A stretch of DNA of 64,000 bases from Gordonia lacunae (GTDB lineage Bacteria; Actinomycetota; Actinomycetes; Mycobacteriales; Mycobacteriaceae), in the NCBI RefSeq assembly GCF_002149015.1, contig NZ_NGFO01000008.1, positions 82,060 to 146,059 of the forward strand, read 5' to 3'. Shown here piece after piece: positions 1-8,897 of the stretch. The notes under the pieces are model-generated. The model was given only the letters and a program-made list of their open reading frames with translations, was not told the origin of the DNA and did not search any database. Positions within the stretch are counted from its first letter, which is position 1; each line of letters opens with the position of its first letter. Position numbers and translations under genes: made by a program.

Positions 1-1
1 C

Positions 2-916
2 GAATGGAACGGCAAGTACCGCGACACCGTGCGCGACTACTGGCGCGGCGAGCCATCCACCCTGGGTGAGTTCGCCTCCCGCCTGACCGGATCCTCGGAC
101 CTGTACGAAGCGACCGGCCGGCGGCCGCTCGCGAGCATCAACTTCGTCATCGCCCACGACGGCTTCACGCTGCGGGACCTCGTGTCCTACAACGAGAAAC
201 ACAACATGGCCAACGGTGAGGACAATCGGGACGGCGAGAGTCACAACCGATCCTGGAACTGCGGCGTCGAAGGCCCCACCGACGACCCCGAGGTCAACAC
301 ACTGCGCGCTCGGCAGCAGCGGAACATCCTGGCCACCTTGTTCCTGTCGCAGGGCACGCCGATGCTCGCGCACGGCGACGAGATCGGGCGCACGCAGCAG
401 GGCAACAACAACGTCTACTGCCAGGACTCCGAATTGTCCTGGATGGACTGGACACTCGCCGACGAGAACGCGGACCTCCTCGAGTTCACCCGCAAGGCCA
501 TCGCGCTGCGCACCCGGCACCCGGTGTTCCGGCGACGGAAGTTCTTCGGCGGGAAACCGATCCGATGGGGCGACCAGGCGCTCGACATCGCCTGGCTCAC
601 CCCCGCCGGCCAGGAGATGACGGCCGAGGACTGGGACAGCGGGTTCGGCAAGAGCCTCGCCGTGTTCCTGAACGGAAACGGCCTGGGCGAGAAGGACGAA
701 CGCGGCGAACTGGTCGTCGACGACTCGTTCTTCATCTGCTTCAACGCCCACTACGAGGACCTGGACTTCACTCTCCCACCGAACTGGTACGGCAACGAAT
801 GGGCCGGCGAACTGGACACGACCCATCCCGTCGGAGACACCGAGCTGACGGCGGCCGCCGGCGAGTCGGTGACGGTGGGTGCCCGCTCGGTCCTGGTCCT
901 GCGAAAGACCGCCTGA
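2..916 (+). CDS. treX: Glycogen debranching enzyme TreX/GlgX (C-terminal part; 5' end outside window)
   Basis: Isoamylase-type GH13 enzyme that hydrolyses alpha-1,6 branches of glycogen and supplies linear maltodextrin to TreY. The reading frame is open from base 2, so the start lies outside the window. About 304 residues are visible, including the conserved block FVIAHDGFTLRDLVSYNEKH, then TPMLAHGDEIGRTQQGNNN and DSELSWMDW, typical of the late barrel and C-terminal region of GlgX/TreX. The TGA is followed after 4 bases by the treY ATG, so the two genes are one transcription unit. TreX-TreY adjacency is the usual actinobacterial order. The missing N-terminal half cannot be judged here. Confidence 0.93.
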   Translation, partial: EWNGKYRDTVRDYWRGEPSTLGEFASRLTGSSDLYEATGRRPLASINFVIAHDGFTLRDLVSYNEKHNMANGEDNRDGESHNRSWNCGVEGPTDDPEVNTLRARQQRNILATLFLSQGTPMLAHGDEIGRTQQGNNNVYCQDSELSWMDWTLADENADLLEFTRKAIALRTRHPVFRRRKFFGGKPIRWGDQALDIAWLTPAGQEMTAEDWDSGFGKSLAVFLNGNGLGEKDERGELVVDDSFFICFNAHYEDLDFTLPPNWYGNEWAGELDTTHPVGDTELTAAAGESVTVGARSVLVLRKTA

Positions 917-920
917 ATCC

Positions 921-3344
921 ATGAGCAACCGTCCGACCCCGCACGCGACGTACCGGCTCCAGCTGCACGGCGACTTCGGGTTCGCCGACGCCGTCGGGAT
1001 CCTCGACCACCTCGTCGAGTTGGGGATCAGTCACGTCTACCTCTCCCCGATCGGCACCGCGTCGGCCGGCTCGACGCACGGGTACGACTGGTTGCCGCCA
1101 CCGGCGGTGGCCGACGTGCTCGGCGGTCTGGACGGCTTGCGTGAACTGCGTTCGGCGGCAGCCGATCGCGGACTGGGGCTGATCATCGACATCGTCCCGA
1201 ACCACACCGGGGTGGCCGACGCCCTCGCCAACCCGTGGTTCGCCGACCTGCTCCGGCACGGCCGAGAGTCGGTGTACGCGCACTACTTCGACGCCGACTT
1301 CGACGCCGCCAACGGGGCCGACGGGAAGCTGGCACTGCCGGTCGTCGCCGCCGACGGCGATCTGAGCCCGCTCGAGATCGACGAGCACGGCAACCTGCGG
1401 TACTACGACCACGCCTTCCCGGTCGCTCCCGGCACCGCGGGATACATTCGGCCCGCTCGCTCCGCTCCCGGCGCCGGAGACACTCGGCCCACTCGCTCCG
1501 CTCCCGGCGCCGGGGACACTCGGCCCGCTCGCTCCGCTCCCGGCGCCGGGGACACGCCACAAGATGTCCACGACCGTCAGCATTACCGACTCGTCCCCTG
1601 GAACAGCGGGCTCATCGGGTACCGGCGGTTCTTCACCGTCAACGAGCTCGCGGGTCTGCGCCAGGAAGATCCGGAGGTCTACGACGCCACGCATCAATGG
1701 CTGCGTGAGCTGCTCGACGCCGACCTCATCGACGGTGTGCGCGTGGATCATCCGGACGGACTCTGGGACCCCCAGGACTACCTGCGCCGCCTGCGCGCCG
1801 ACGTGGGCGACGAGCGACTGCTCTACATCGAGAAGATCCTGGCACCCGACGAACCCCTCGAACCGACGCTGCCGGTCGAGGGCACCACCGGCTACGACCA
1901 CATGCGCGTCATCGACGCGGTGTTCGTGGCACCGGCCGGGGTCGCCCAGCTCACCGAACTGCACGAACGGATCACCGGTGAGACCGGCGATGCGCGGTGG
2001 GTCGAAGCCGCCGAGCACGAGCGGAAGCTCCGTACGGTGCGTGAGTCGTTCCCCGCCGAGCTGTGGCGCCTCGTGCGCGCCATCACTGCCGGCGGTGCCG
2101 GTTCGTCCGCCGCCGACACGGACCTGATCGCCACCGCCTGTGCCGAACTCATCGCCGCGCTCGGGGTCTACCGGGCGGACTACCCGTCGCTGCGGCCACG
2201 CCTCCTCGCCGTGGCCGCGAGCATCGCCGACGCGAAGCCGGAACTGCGCCCGGCCCTCGACGTCGTCGTGCGCGAGACGGCAGTGCCCGGCGAGGCGACG
2301 TCGCGGCTGGCGCAGACCTGCGGCGCGGTGACCGCGAAGAGCGTCGAGGACAGCCTGTTCTACCGCACCGCGCGGCTCGTGTCCGCCCAGGAGGTCGGTG
2401 GCGATCCCGCGAATCCGGTGTTGTCGCTGACCGACTTCCACCAGCACAACGCCGAACGCGCGGCGACGTGGCCGCTGGCGATGACGGCGACGTCGACACA
2501 CGACACCAAACGCGGTGAGGACGTGCGCGCTCGCATCGCGCTCCTGGCGCAGGTCCCCGACCGTTGGTCCCAGCTGGTGGAGAGGATCTGGCGCGACACC
2601 GAGGTGCCGGACGACCTGACCGGCTACTTCTTGTTGCAGAACATCGTCGGGGTCTGGCCGACCGACGGCCGGATCACCGACGAGCTGCGCGAACGGCTGA
2701 CCGAGTACGCCCGCAAGGCCACTCGCGAAGCCGGACTCCGCACCACGTGGACGGAGATCGACGACGACTTCGAGTCGTCGGTCGAGACCTGGATAGGCCA
2801 GGTCACCACCGGCGACATCGCGGCCGCGGTCACCGAACTCGTCGACCGGATCGCATCGGCGTGGGAGCAGGAAGCACTCGCCCGCAAGGCGATTGCGATC
2901 CTGGGCCCCGGGGTGCCCGACATCTACCAGGGCACCGAATGGTGGGAGGACTCGCTCGTCGATCCCGACAACCGGCGAGCTGTCGACTTCGGCCGCTCGA
3001 CCGAGCATCCCAAGACCAGTCTGGTGCGCGCCGCACTGCGGGCCCGCGCCACCCATCCCGAGGCATTCGGCGCATCGGGCACCTACCAGCGTCTGACCGC
3101 CGACGGGCCCGCCGCCGACCACACCGTCGCGTTCGTGCGCGGCACCGCGGACGGCCCCTCGGTCGTCGTGCTCACCGCGCGGTTCACCCACAGTCTCGAC
3201 GACGAGGCCGCGGCCGCCACCTCGATCACGCTGCCGCCGGGATCGCGATGGCGTGACGACCGGACGGGGGCCGTGTACGACGGGGCGGTCGATCTCGGCA
3301 CCGCGCGGACGGAGCACCCGGTGGCGATTCTCGTGCCGGACTGA
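921..3344 (+). CDS. treY: Maltooligosyl trehalose synthase TreY, with in-frame repeat insertion
   Basis: GH13 intramolecular transglucosylase that turns the reducing-end alpha-1,4 bond of maltodextrins into a trehalose alpha-1,1 bond. About 807 residues. Family blocks are visible: YRLQLHGDFGFADAV at the N-terminus, IDIVPNHTG, GVRVDHPDGLWDP (nucleophile region), YIEKIL, and TSTHDTKRGEDVRAR. The ATG at 921 is four bases after the treX stop. Residues about 175-210 contain three 12-residue units (RPARSAPGAG type) between the conserved YYDHAFPVAPGT and HDRQHYRL segments. These are absent from typical TreY and are encoded by a 36-bp DNA repeat. The frame stays open, so the enzyme is probably functional. 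Its partner TreZ lies almost 10 kb away, beyond the mce operon. Confidence 0.95.
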   Translation: MSNRPTPHATYRLQLHGDFGFADAVGILDHLVELGISHVYLSPIGTASAGSTHGYDWLPPPAVADVLGGLDGLRELRSAAADRGLGLIIDIVPNHTGVADALANPWFADLLRHGRESVYAHYFDADFDAANGADGKLALPVVAADGDLSPLEIDEHGNLRYYDHAFPVAPGTAGYIRPARSAPGAGDTRPTRSAPGAGDTRPARSAPGAGDTPQDVHDRQHYRLVPWNSGLIGYRRFFTVNELAGLRQEDPEVYDATHQWLRELLDADLIDGVRVDHPDGLWDPQDYLRRLRADVGDERLLYIEKILAPDEPLEPTLPVEGTTGYDHMRVIDAVFVAPAGVAQLTELHERITGETGDARWVEAAEHERKLRTVRESFPAELWRLVRAITAGGAGSSAADTDLIATACAELIAALGVYRADYPSLRPRLLAVAASIADAKPELRPALDVVVRETAVPGEATSRLAQTCGAVTAKSVEDSLFYRTARLVSAQEVGGDPANPVLSLTDFHQHNAERAATWPLAMTATSTHDTKRGEDVRARIALLAQVPDRWSQLVERIWRDTEVPDDLTGYFLLQNIVGVWPTDGRITDELRERLTEYARKATREAGLRTTWTEIDDDFESSVETWIGQVTTGDIAAAVTELVDRIASAWEQEALARKAIAILGPGVPDIYQGTEWWEDSLVDPDNRRAVDFGRSTEHPKTSLVRAALRARATHPEAFGASGTYQRLTADGPAADHTVAFVRGTADGPSVVVLTARFTHSLDDEAAAATSITLPPGSRWRDDRTGAVYDGAVDLGTARTEHPVAILVPD
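1443..1550 (+). repeat. Three tandem 36-bp GC-rich repeats inside treY
   Basis: Units at 1443-1478, 1479-1514 and 1515-1550. Units 2 and 3 differ by two bases, and unit 1 differs from them mostly at its first six positions. The core GCTCGCTCCGCTCCCGGCG also occurs near 40.8 kb and 46.8 kb, with the same 36-bp period and the same plus-strand orientation. Because 36 is a multiple of three, each unit adds 12 residues without breaking the treY frame. Confidence 0.95.
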
Positions 3345-3390
3345 CCCCGGCTGTGATCACGACCGGACGATCACGACCGGACGAACGAAC

Positions 3391-3420
3391 GAACGCGCCA
3401 CCGGATTCGGTGGCGCGTTC
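3391..3420. terminator. Bidirectional hairpin terminator between treY and the mce operon
   Basis: Perfect inverted repeat GAACGCGCCACCG / CGGTGGCGCGTTC with a 4-base loop. It lies between two convergent genes (treY stop at 3344, Mce-associated stop at 3460). There is no U-tract, as is common in high-GC actinobacteria. It probably ends transcription from both sides. Confidence 0.75.
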
Positions 3421-3459
3421 GTCTGTCCGGGATCCGGCTGGGTGGGACCCCTGGTCGGA

Positions 3460-4368
3460 TCAGCCGGCCGGGGCGGGAGCCGGCTGGGGTGCCGGAGCCG
3501 GCTGCGACGGCTGCGGTGCGGGTGTTGCACCTGCGCCCGGCAGCGACTGCGACGGATCGATCTGGCCGCTCGGACTCCCCGGCGGGCCGTCCACCTTCGA
3601 CACGAGCCACTTGCCGTCTTCCTTGCTGAGGTCCAGGCGGAAGACCATCAGGCTCGTGCCGCCGTTGGGCAGCTTGACGCTGCGGCCGGTCACCTCCGCC
3701 ATCACCACTGTCTGGGCGGTGTCGGCGTCGACGGTCTCGACGGCCACCACGCTGATGGTCGAGGACACCTCGATGTTCAGCGACTCCACGTTCGCCTCGG
3801 TGTCGGCACGCTCCTGCTCGAGGCGGGTGCGCAGCTCGCCCGTCGACAGCGGGCCCAGCAGTTCCTTGGAGTTGCCCGCGTTCGCGGCGTTGAGGGTGGT
3901 GACGAGCTTGGTCACGAAGTCCGCCGAGGCCGCCTTGGAATCGGCGAATGCGTCGGCCTCCCGCTGGAGGTCGTAGGCACGCCAACCCAGAAACGCGACG
4001 AGGGCGACGAGGGCGACCGCCACGACGGCGGCGAGGACCTTCTTGATTCCACCACCGGTCACCGTGAACGAGATCTCCCGCCGCCCCGCCGAGCCCGTCG
4101 AGGAGACGTCGGGTTCGGTCGTCGGGTTCTCCGTCGCACTCGGTGCCGAGGCCGCCGCAGCCCCGGAGCCGCTGCGGCGGGCGGACTTACCGCGTGGCGC
4201 CGCACCCGCGACGGGCGACTCCGTCGAGCCCGTCGCGTCGTTCTCCGACTCGTCGTCGGGCGTCGTCGCACCGGTCTCGGCGGATGCGGCTGCGTCGGTC
4301 TCGGCGGGAACGGCGTCCGCCTCGTTCCCGGCGTTCGGGTTCACCTCGGGGTCATTCCGGTCAGTCAT
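3460..4368 (-). CDS. Mce-associated membrane protein
   Basis: Last gene of the mce operon, 302 residues. It has an acidic, Ala/Thr/Glu-rich cytoplasmic N-terminus (about 110 residues), one membrane segment near residues 109-128 (VLAAVVAVALVALVAFLGW), and an extracytoplasmic domain related to Mas/VirB8-like Mce-associated proteins, which are thought to stabilise the Mce complex. The C-terminus is a Pro/Ala/Gln-rich tail with repeated PAPQPAP motifs. Its ATG is about 60 bases after the mceF stop. Membership of the Mce-associated group rests on architecture and position. The exact role is not known. Confidence 0.8.
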   Translation of the reverse strand: MTDRNDPEVNPNAGNEADAVPAETDAAASAETGATTPDDESENDATGSTESPVAGAAPRGKSARRSGSGAAAASAPSATENPTTEPDVSSTGSAGRREISFTVTGGGIKKVLAAVVAVALVALVAFLGWRAYDLQREADAFADSKAASADFVTKLVTTLNAANAGNSKELLGPLSTGELRTRLEQERADTEANVESLNIEVSSTISVVAVETVDADTAQTVVMAEVTGRSVKLPNGGTSLMVFRLDLSKEDGKWLVSKVDGPPGSPSGQIDPSQSLPGAGATPAPQPSQPAPAPQPAPAPAG

Positions 4369-4427
4369 CTACAGGTCACACAACTTGTCTGTCGTCGTCG
4401 AGTGGCCGTCAGTCGTCGAGCGGCCCT

Positions 4428-5600
4428 TCACTTGTCGAGCGGAACGGTACGGGCGTTCGGGTCGTAACCCGGCGGCGGTCCCGCGGTGTCATCGCCCGGC
4501 GGCCGCGGCGCATTGGCCGAGCCTCGGATCTGCTGGCGCGGATCCTCGGTCACACAGTACAGATTGGTCGGGATGGTCAGCTCGAGGATCTGCGTCGGCC
4601 TACGGGGGGTGACCGGGTAGTTGCAGCTCGGGCGCGGGTAGACCGAGCCGAACGCCCACCACGCCCCATCGTGGAACATGGTGAGGCTCTTGACGCTGGC
4701 ATCTCGGATGGCGGGGAACAGCGTCGCCAGCGCCGGCGCACGGAGTGCGCCCTGTTCGGCGATGTCGACGAACTGCTTCGTCACGTCCGTGATCGGATCG
4801 GTCAGCTGGTTGATCGACCCGGCCAGACTCGTGAACTGGGACGGGCCACGGTCGAGGAGCTCGCGGAGTTCCTTGTCGGACGACGCCGCCGCGTTCACCA
4901 GCGAACTCAATCCGGCCACCGTCGTGCCGAAGTCGGGCTGGATCTGCGCGGTCGTCTTGAAGATGGTGCCCGCGTTCTGGATGAACTTGGTCGTCTCCGG
5001 CAGCGCCGTGTACAGCTTCGCGAAGATGGTGCCGCCGGAGTCGAAGATCACCGACAGATCGTTCGGGCCGTCCTCGTCGTACAGTGCGATCTTCAGATTG
5101 TCCACGGCGGAACGAAGTTTCGCGGGATCGATCTGGTTGATCAGTTCCAGCGAGGACTCGAGCAGCTGCGAGAACGGTACGGTCACCTCGGTCTGGTCGG
5201 CCCGGATGACGTCGCCGTCCTCCAGGTAGGGACCGTCGGAGGTGTCCGGTTGGAAGTCGACGTACTGCTCACCCGCCGCGGAGAGTCCCAGCGCCGCGAC
5301 CTTGGTGTCGCGGTTGATCTTGTACCGATCATCGACCGTGACCACGACCTTGACCGAATCCGGTTGCACCCGAACGGTGTCCACGTCGCCGATGCTGGCG
5401 CCGCGGAGGGTGACCCCCGAGGTCTCCTGCAGACCGCCGGAGATGGGGAACTCGATCGTGAGCGAGTACTTGTCGGCAAACGGTTGCCACCGCAGGACAC
5501 TCAACGTGAGGTAGCCGAGTCCGACGACCATCACGAGCACCAGGGCGATGTTGCCCACGAGCACCGAATTCCGGCGAAGGACTCCGAACACGCCGCTCAT
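4428..5600 (-). CDS. mceF: Mce family protein MceF
   Basis: Sixth MlaD-domain subunit of the Mce lipid importer, 390 residues. A short cytoplasmic N-terminus precedes a membrane anchor (NIALVLVMVVGLGYLTLSVL). The MCE domain (residues about 40-120) contains GVTLRGASIGDVDTV, and a long helical region follows that would help build the central tunnel. The C-terminal tail ends in a Pro/Gly-rich stretch. The start at 5600 is chosen because its ATG overlaps the mceE stop (ATGA). The frame extends further upstream, but only inside mceE. Confidence 0.92.
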   Translation of the reverse strand: MSGVFGVLRRNSVLVGNIALVLVMVVGLGYLTLSVLRWQPFADKYSLTIEFPISGGLQETSGVTLRGASIGDVDTVRVQPDSVKVVVTVDDRYKINRDTKVAALGLSAAGEQYVDFQPDTSDGPYLEDGDVIRADQTEVTVPFSQLLESSLELINQIDPAKLRSAVDNLKIALYDEDGPNDLSVIFDSGGTIFAKLYTALPETTKFIQNAGTIFKTTAQIQPDFGTTVAGLSSLVNAAASSDKELRELLDRGPSQFTSLAGSINQLTDPITDVTKQFVDIAEQGALRAPALATLFPAIRDASVKSLTMFHDGAWWAFGSVYPRPSCNYPVTPRRPTQILELTIPTNLYCVTEDPRQQIRGSANAPRPPGDDTAGPPPGYDPNARTVPLDK

Positions 5601-6784
5601 CCGCAACACCCCTTGGTCCCGGTGATCCGCGCCAACAGGCGGGTCAGTGTCTGCTGCAACGCAGCCGAACCCTCGTCGACGTCCTCGATCTCGGGCAGCC
5701 TGCTCGCCGAGTCGAATCCGACACCGGGGCTGAGCCAGTACACCTTCGACGACACCGCAGCCGCGCTGCCCGGCGTGGACTTGACCCACTTCGGCGTGAG
5801 CGTGTGCAGGTTGTCGGCCAGCGACCCGAGCGGACCGGCGGCCTGCCGGAGGCCGGCCAGCACCGTCGACAGATGACCGAGCATCTCGACGAGATTGTCC
5901 TGGTCGGTGTCGAGGAAGTCGTTGGTCGCCGCGGTGACCTGCTGGGTCTTGTCCAGCGTCGTCAGGATCGTGGCGATCTGCCCGTTCAACGACTCCAGGG
6001 CCGGGCCCAGCTTGTTGATCGACGCCATGATCTGTGCGCGCCCGTCGGCGAGTTGTCCGGTCAGGACACGCGTGGTCGCCAGCGACCGGTCGACCGCCGC
6101 CGAGCTCTGGTTCAGCTTGCGGATACCGGTCGTCAGGCCGCGGATGGCACCGTTGAGGTCCGTCGGGTTCGTCGCGACGGCGCTGCTCAGTTCGGTGAGG
6201 ATGACGGTCAGCGAGTTCAGCGATCCGCTGTCCACGACCCCGCTCATGCTGATCAGGAGATCCTCGACCGTCGCCGCGGCCGACGTCGGACCGGTGAGGG
6301 TGTCCCCGTCGACCATCAGGCCGTCACGCGCCTCGATCGGCGGCAGCAGCGCGACGAACACATCGCCCAGCGGCGTGGCCTGGCGCAGCTCGGCACCGGT
6401 GCCCACCGGGAGTTTGGTCTTCTTGCTGACCTCCATGGTCACCAGGGCGGTGTAGTCCTTGGCGACGAGGTCGGTGACCTGTCCGACGTCGGTTCCGTTG
6501 AGCTTCACCTTCGCCCGCGTCGGCAGGTTCAGCGCGTTGTCGAACTTCGCGTTCACCGTGATCGAGTCCCCGATGCCGCCCGGTGCGGGCAGCGGGATCT
6601 GTTCGACCGTGAGACTCGGGAGCAGACCGCACCCGGTGAGTCCCATCAGTGCGGCGAGCAGCACCGCGAGCACGCCGCCCCGGCGGAGCCGGTCGTCGCG
6701 ATCGGGCCGGCGGCGTGACCGCGCCGGCGACGGACGCCCGTCCGGTCCCGGGCGGTCCAGCGAGTCCATCGTCGCCGCTCTCAT
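5597..6784 (-). CDS. mceE: Mce family lipoprotein MceE
   Basis: Fifth Mce subunit, 395 residues, corresponding to the LprK/LprN-type lipoprotein of mycobacterial mce operons. An Arg-rich N-terminus is followed by a hydrophobic signal and the lipobox LTGC (near residues 49-52). The MCE domain (INVKAKFD-like start, KLNGTDVGQV) and a long helical part follow. It overlaps mceD by four bases at the start and mceF by four bases at the end, so it sits in the middle of a translationally coupled string. It is expected to be lipid-anchored at the outer face of the plasma membrane. Confidence 0.92.
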   Translation of the reverse strand: MRAATMDSLDRPGPDGRPSPARSRRRPDRDDRLRRGGVLAVLLAALMGLTGCGLLPSLTVEQIPLPAPGGIGDSITVNAKFDNALNLPTRAKVKLNGTDVGQVTDLVAKDYTALVTMEVSKKTKLPVGTGAELRQATPLGDVFVALLPPIEARDGLMVDGDTLTGPTSAAATVEDLLISMSGVVDSGSLNSLTVILTELSSAVATNPTDLNGAIRGLTTGIRKLNQSSAAVDRSLATTRVLTGQLADGRAQIMASINKLGPALESLNGQIATILTTLDKTQQVTAATNDFLDTDQDNLVEMLGHLSTVLAGLRQAAGPLGSLADNLHTLTPKWVKSTPGSAAAVSSKVYWLSPGVGFDSASRLPEIEDVDEGSAALQQTLTRLLARITGTKGCCG

Positions 6785-7914
6785 TTCGTCAGCTCCAGCA
6801 TCGCCGAGTAGATACCGAGATCAGGACCGAAGTCCTTGAGCTTGCCCGTCCGGCAACCGTCCTTCTGCAGGTTGATCGCCTCACAGAACTTGGCGAGCAG
6901 TTCGTTGTCGACGAGGGACTTGTCGAGGAGCACCTGTGCGCGCCACGCGCCCTGCTCGGCCGAGATGGAGTTGCTCAGATTCTGGAAGAGCAGCGGTCCG
7001 ACGTCGATGGTCTCCACCACCTGCCGCGAGTAGTCGCTGAGGTTGGCGGTCAGCGCGGCGAGCCGGTCGAACGACACCGACATCGTGTTGGTGTTGTTCT
7101 GCAGGAACACGGTCGTGTTCTGCAAGGTCTGGTTCAGGTTCCCCAGCGTCGCGAGCAGACCCGGCGCCTGGTCGCCCAGCAGCTCCGAGACCTCGTTGAC
7201 CGACTTCGAGAAGGCCGTCATCTTCGGATAGTTCTGCACCAGGGTGGTGGTCAGTCCCTCGATGGTCTCGATGATGTCGACGAGGGCATCGCTGTTGCCC
7301 GCCACCACGTCCGACGCCCCACCGAGCTCGTCGAGCGCCGCGCGGATCTCCTCGCCGTTGCCCGTCGCGATACCGGAGGTGATGTCGATCATCTCCGCGA
7401 GCGGCCCGGGTCCTTGACCTTCGCCCTTGAGTGCGACGACCAGACCGTCGATGGCGTCGAACAACTCGCCGACCGAGACCGGCGCCTTCGTCTCCTTCAG
7501 GACCGATCCGTCCTCGAGCTTCGGTCCGCCGTCGTAGGCCGGTGAGAGCTCGACGTGCCGCGTGGTGACGATCGAGGTGTTGACGATCGCCGCGGTCGCG
7601 TCGGCGGGGACCGGAACGTCGTTGTCGATCGTCATGGTCACCTTCACCCGGTCGCCCTGGGGCTCGACCGCGGTGACCTGACCGACCGGCATGCCGAGGA
7701 CGGCGACGTCGTTGCTGACGTACAGCCCGGCGACGTTGTCGAAGTAGGCCGTGACCTCGATGGCCTGTCCCACGGCCGCTTTCCAGCTCCCGGGGATCAT
7801 CGAGCAGCCGGAGAGCCCGAGAATGCCCAGCAGCGCGATCCCGATCAGCAGGATCGGGCGGCGACTTCCGTTGGCGTACATCGTCGTACCTGTCGTCCTG
7901 TCCGCGGTCAGCAT
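6781..7914 (-). CDS. mceD: Mce family protein MceD (with a lipobox-like signal)
   Basis: Fourth Mce subunit, 377 residues from the ATG at 7914, which lies 3 bases beyond the mceC stop. A second ATG at 7881 would also place the signal peptide correctly. The hydrophobic stretch ILLIGIALLGILGLSGC ends in a convincing lipobox, so the protein may be a lipoprotein. That is normally a feature of MceE only. The MCE domain (VTAYFDNVAGLYVSNDVAVL) starts right after it. The C-terminus carries two Cys (FCEAINLQKDGC) as in other Mce proteins of this type. The assignment as MceD rests on order in the operon. Confidence 0.88.
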   Translation of the reverse strand: MLTADRTTGTTMYANGSRRPILLIGIALLGILGLSGCSMIPGSWKAAVGQAIEVTAYFDNVAGLYVSNDVAVLGMPVGQVTAVEPQGDRVKVTMTIDNDVPVPADATAAIVNTSIVTTRHVELSPAYDGGPKLEDGSVLKETKAPVSVGELFDAIDGLVVALKGEGQGPGPLAEMIDITSGIATGNGEEIRAALDELGGASDVVAGNSDALVDIIETIEGLTTTLVQNYPKMTAFSKSVNEVSELLGDQAPGLLATLGNLNQTLQNTTVFLQNNTNTMSVSFDRLAALTANLSDYSRQVVETIDVGPLLFQNLSNSISAEQGAWRAQVLLDKSLVDNELLAKFCEAINLQKDGCRTGKLKDFGPDLGIYSAMLELTK

Positions 7915-8897
7915 CCGTCCACCACCCGGGCCAGGCACAGCCAGTTGTCCGGGAAGATGCCCCACGGCAGGTAGCCGTTGGCGTAGGGCCCGTCACCGAT
8001 GACGTTGTTGGTCAGGCGAGCGGTGACCGGCAGGATCTCCAGCAGTTTGCGGAGATTGTTGCGGTTCTTCTCCAGCCCCTGCGTGATCGTGTTCAGATTC
8101 GCCATGATCGGCGCGAACTGGTTCGCGTTCTCGCCGGCGACCGCGGTCGCCTGCTCGGTGAGCTCGGCGATGCCGTCGAGCATGCGGGTGACCAGTTCTT
8201 CACGCGCGACGATCTTCTGGGTGAGGTCGCGTCCCTGCCCGACGATCACGGCCAGCTGGGCCTGATTGTCGTCGACGATGCTCGTGATCGTCTTGGTGTC
8301 GGCGATCAACTGATTGATCTGGTCCTTGCGGTTGGTGATGACCTTCGACATCTGGGTGAGCGCCTCGAAGGTCGGCTCGGTGATGGCCGGCACCCCGGCG
8401 AGCTGCCGATTGAGGGTCCGGATGCTCTCGGAGAGCGTCTTGTCGTCGATACCGGTCAGGATCGGCGCCCCCGCCTCGATGGTGCGCTGCAGGTCGTAGG
8501 GCACGGCGGTCTTCGCGATGTGCCCGTCGGGCGCGTCCTCGGGCGAATCCCCCAGCGACACATCGATGTAGCGCTGACCGAGCAGCGTCGACATCTTGAT
8601 CTCCGCCGAGCCGTTGGACGTGACCCGGACGTCGTTGTCGACCTTCATGGTGATGGCCACGTGTTGCCCGGCGAGTTCGGTCTCGGTGACCTCGCCGACG
8701 TCGATGCCTGCGACGCGGACCTTGTCCCCCGGCCGGATACCGCCGGCCTGGGCGAAGTCGCCGGTGAGCGTCTGTTTGCCCAGGTGAGCCGTCGCGAGAA
8801 CGGTCACGCCCAGCAACAGGGCGACGATGACGACGGCACCGATCAGGCCGAACCACACCCGCCGGTTGGTGCGGAAACTTCTACGGAACCAGCTCAT
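7908..8897 (-). CDS. mceC: Mce family protein MceC
   Basis: Third Mce subunit, 329 residues. It has a basic N-terminus, one membrane anchor (FGLIGAVVIVALLLGVTVL), and an MCE domain with AGGIRPGDKVRVAGIDVGEV and ISTLLGQRYIDV-like motifs, followed by a long helical tail ending in a Cys-containing segment. The ATG at 8897 overlaps the mceB stop (ATGA). A GTG two codons upstream is also in frame but less well placed. Part of the hexameric, tunnel-forming assembly that moves lipids across the periplasm-like space. Confidence 0.92.
   Translation of the reverse strand: MSWFRRSFRTNRRVWFGLIGAVVIVALLLGVTVLATAHLGKQTLTGDFAQAGGIRPGDKVRVAGIDVGEVTETELAGQHVAITMKVDNDVRVTSNGSAEIKMSTLLGQRYIDVSLGDSPEDAPDGHIAKTAVPYDLQRTIEAGAPILTGIDDKTLSESIRTLNRQLAGVPAITEPTFEALTQMSKVITNRKDQINQLIADTKTITSIVDDNQAQLAVIVGQGRDLTQKIVAREELVTRMLDGIAELTEQATAVAGENANQFAPIMANLNTITQGLEKNRNNLRKLLEILPVTARLTNNVIGDGPYANGYLPWGIFPDNWLCLARVVDGC

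Noticed and set aside
1443..1550. CRISPR-like or transposon origin of the 36-bp units
   Set aside because: No unique spacers, terminal inverted repeats or transposase; tandem expansion of a dispersed core explains them better.
768..3317. Long open frame (849 codons) on the minus strand across treY
   Set aside because: Antisense shadow of treY, caused by high GC and third-position bias. The product is Arg/Gly/Val-rich without any motif.
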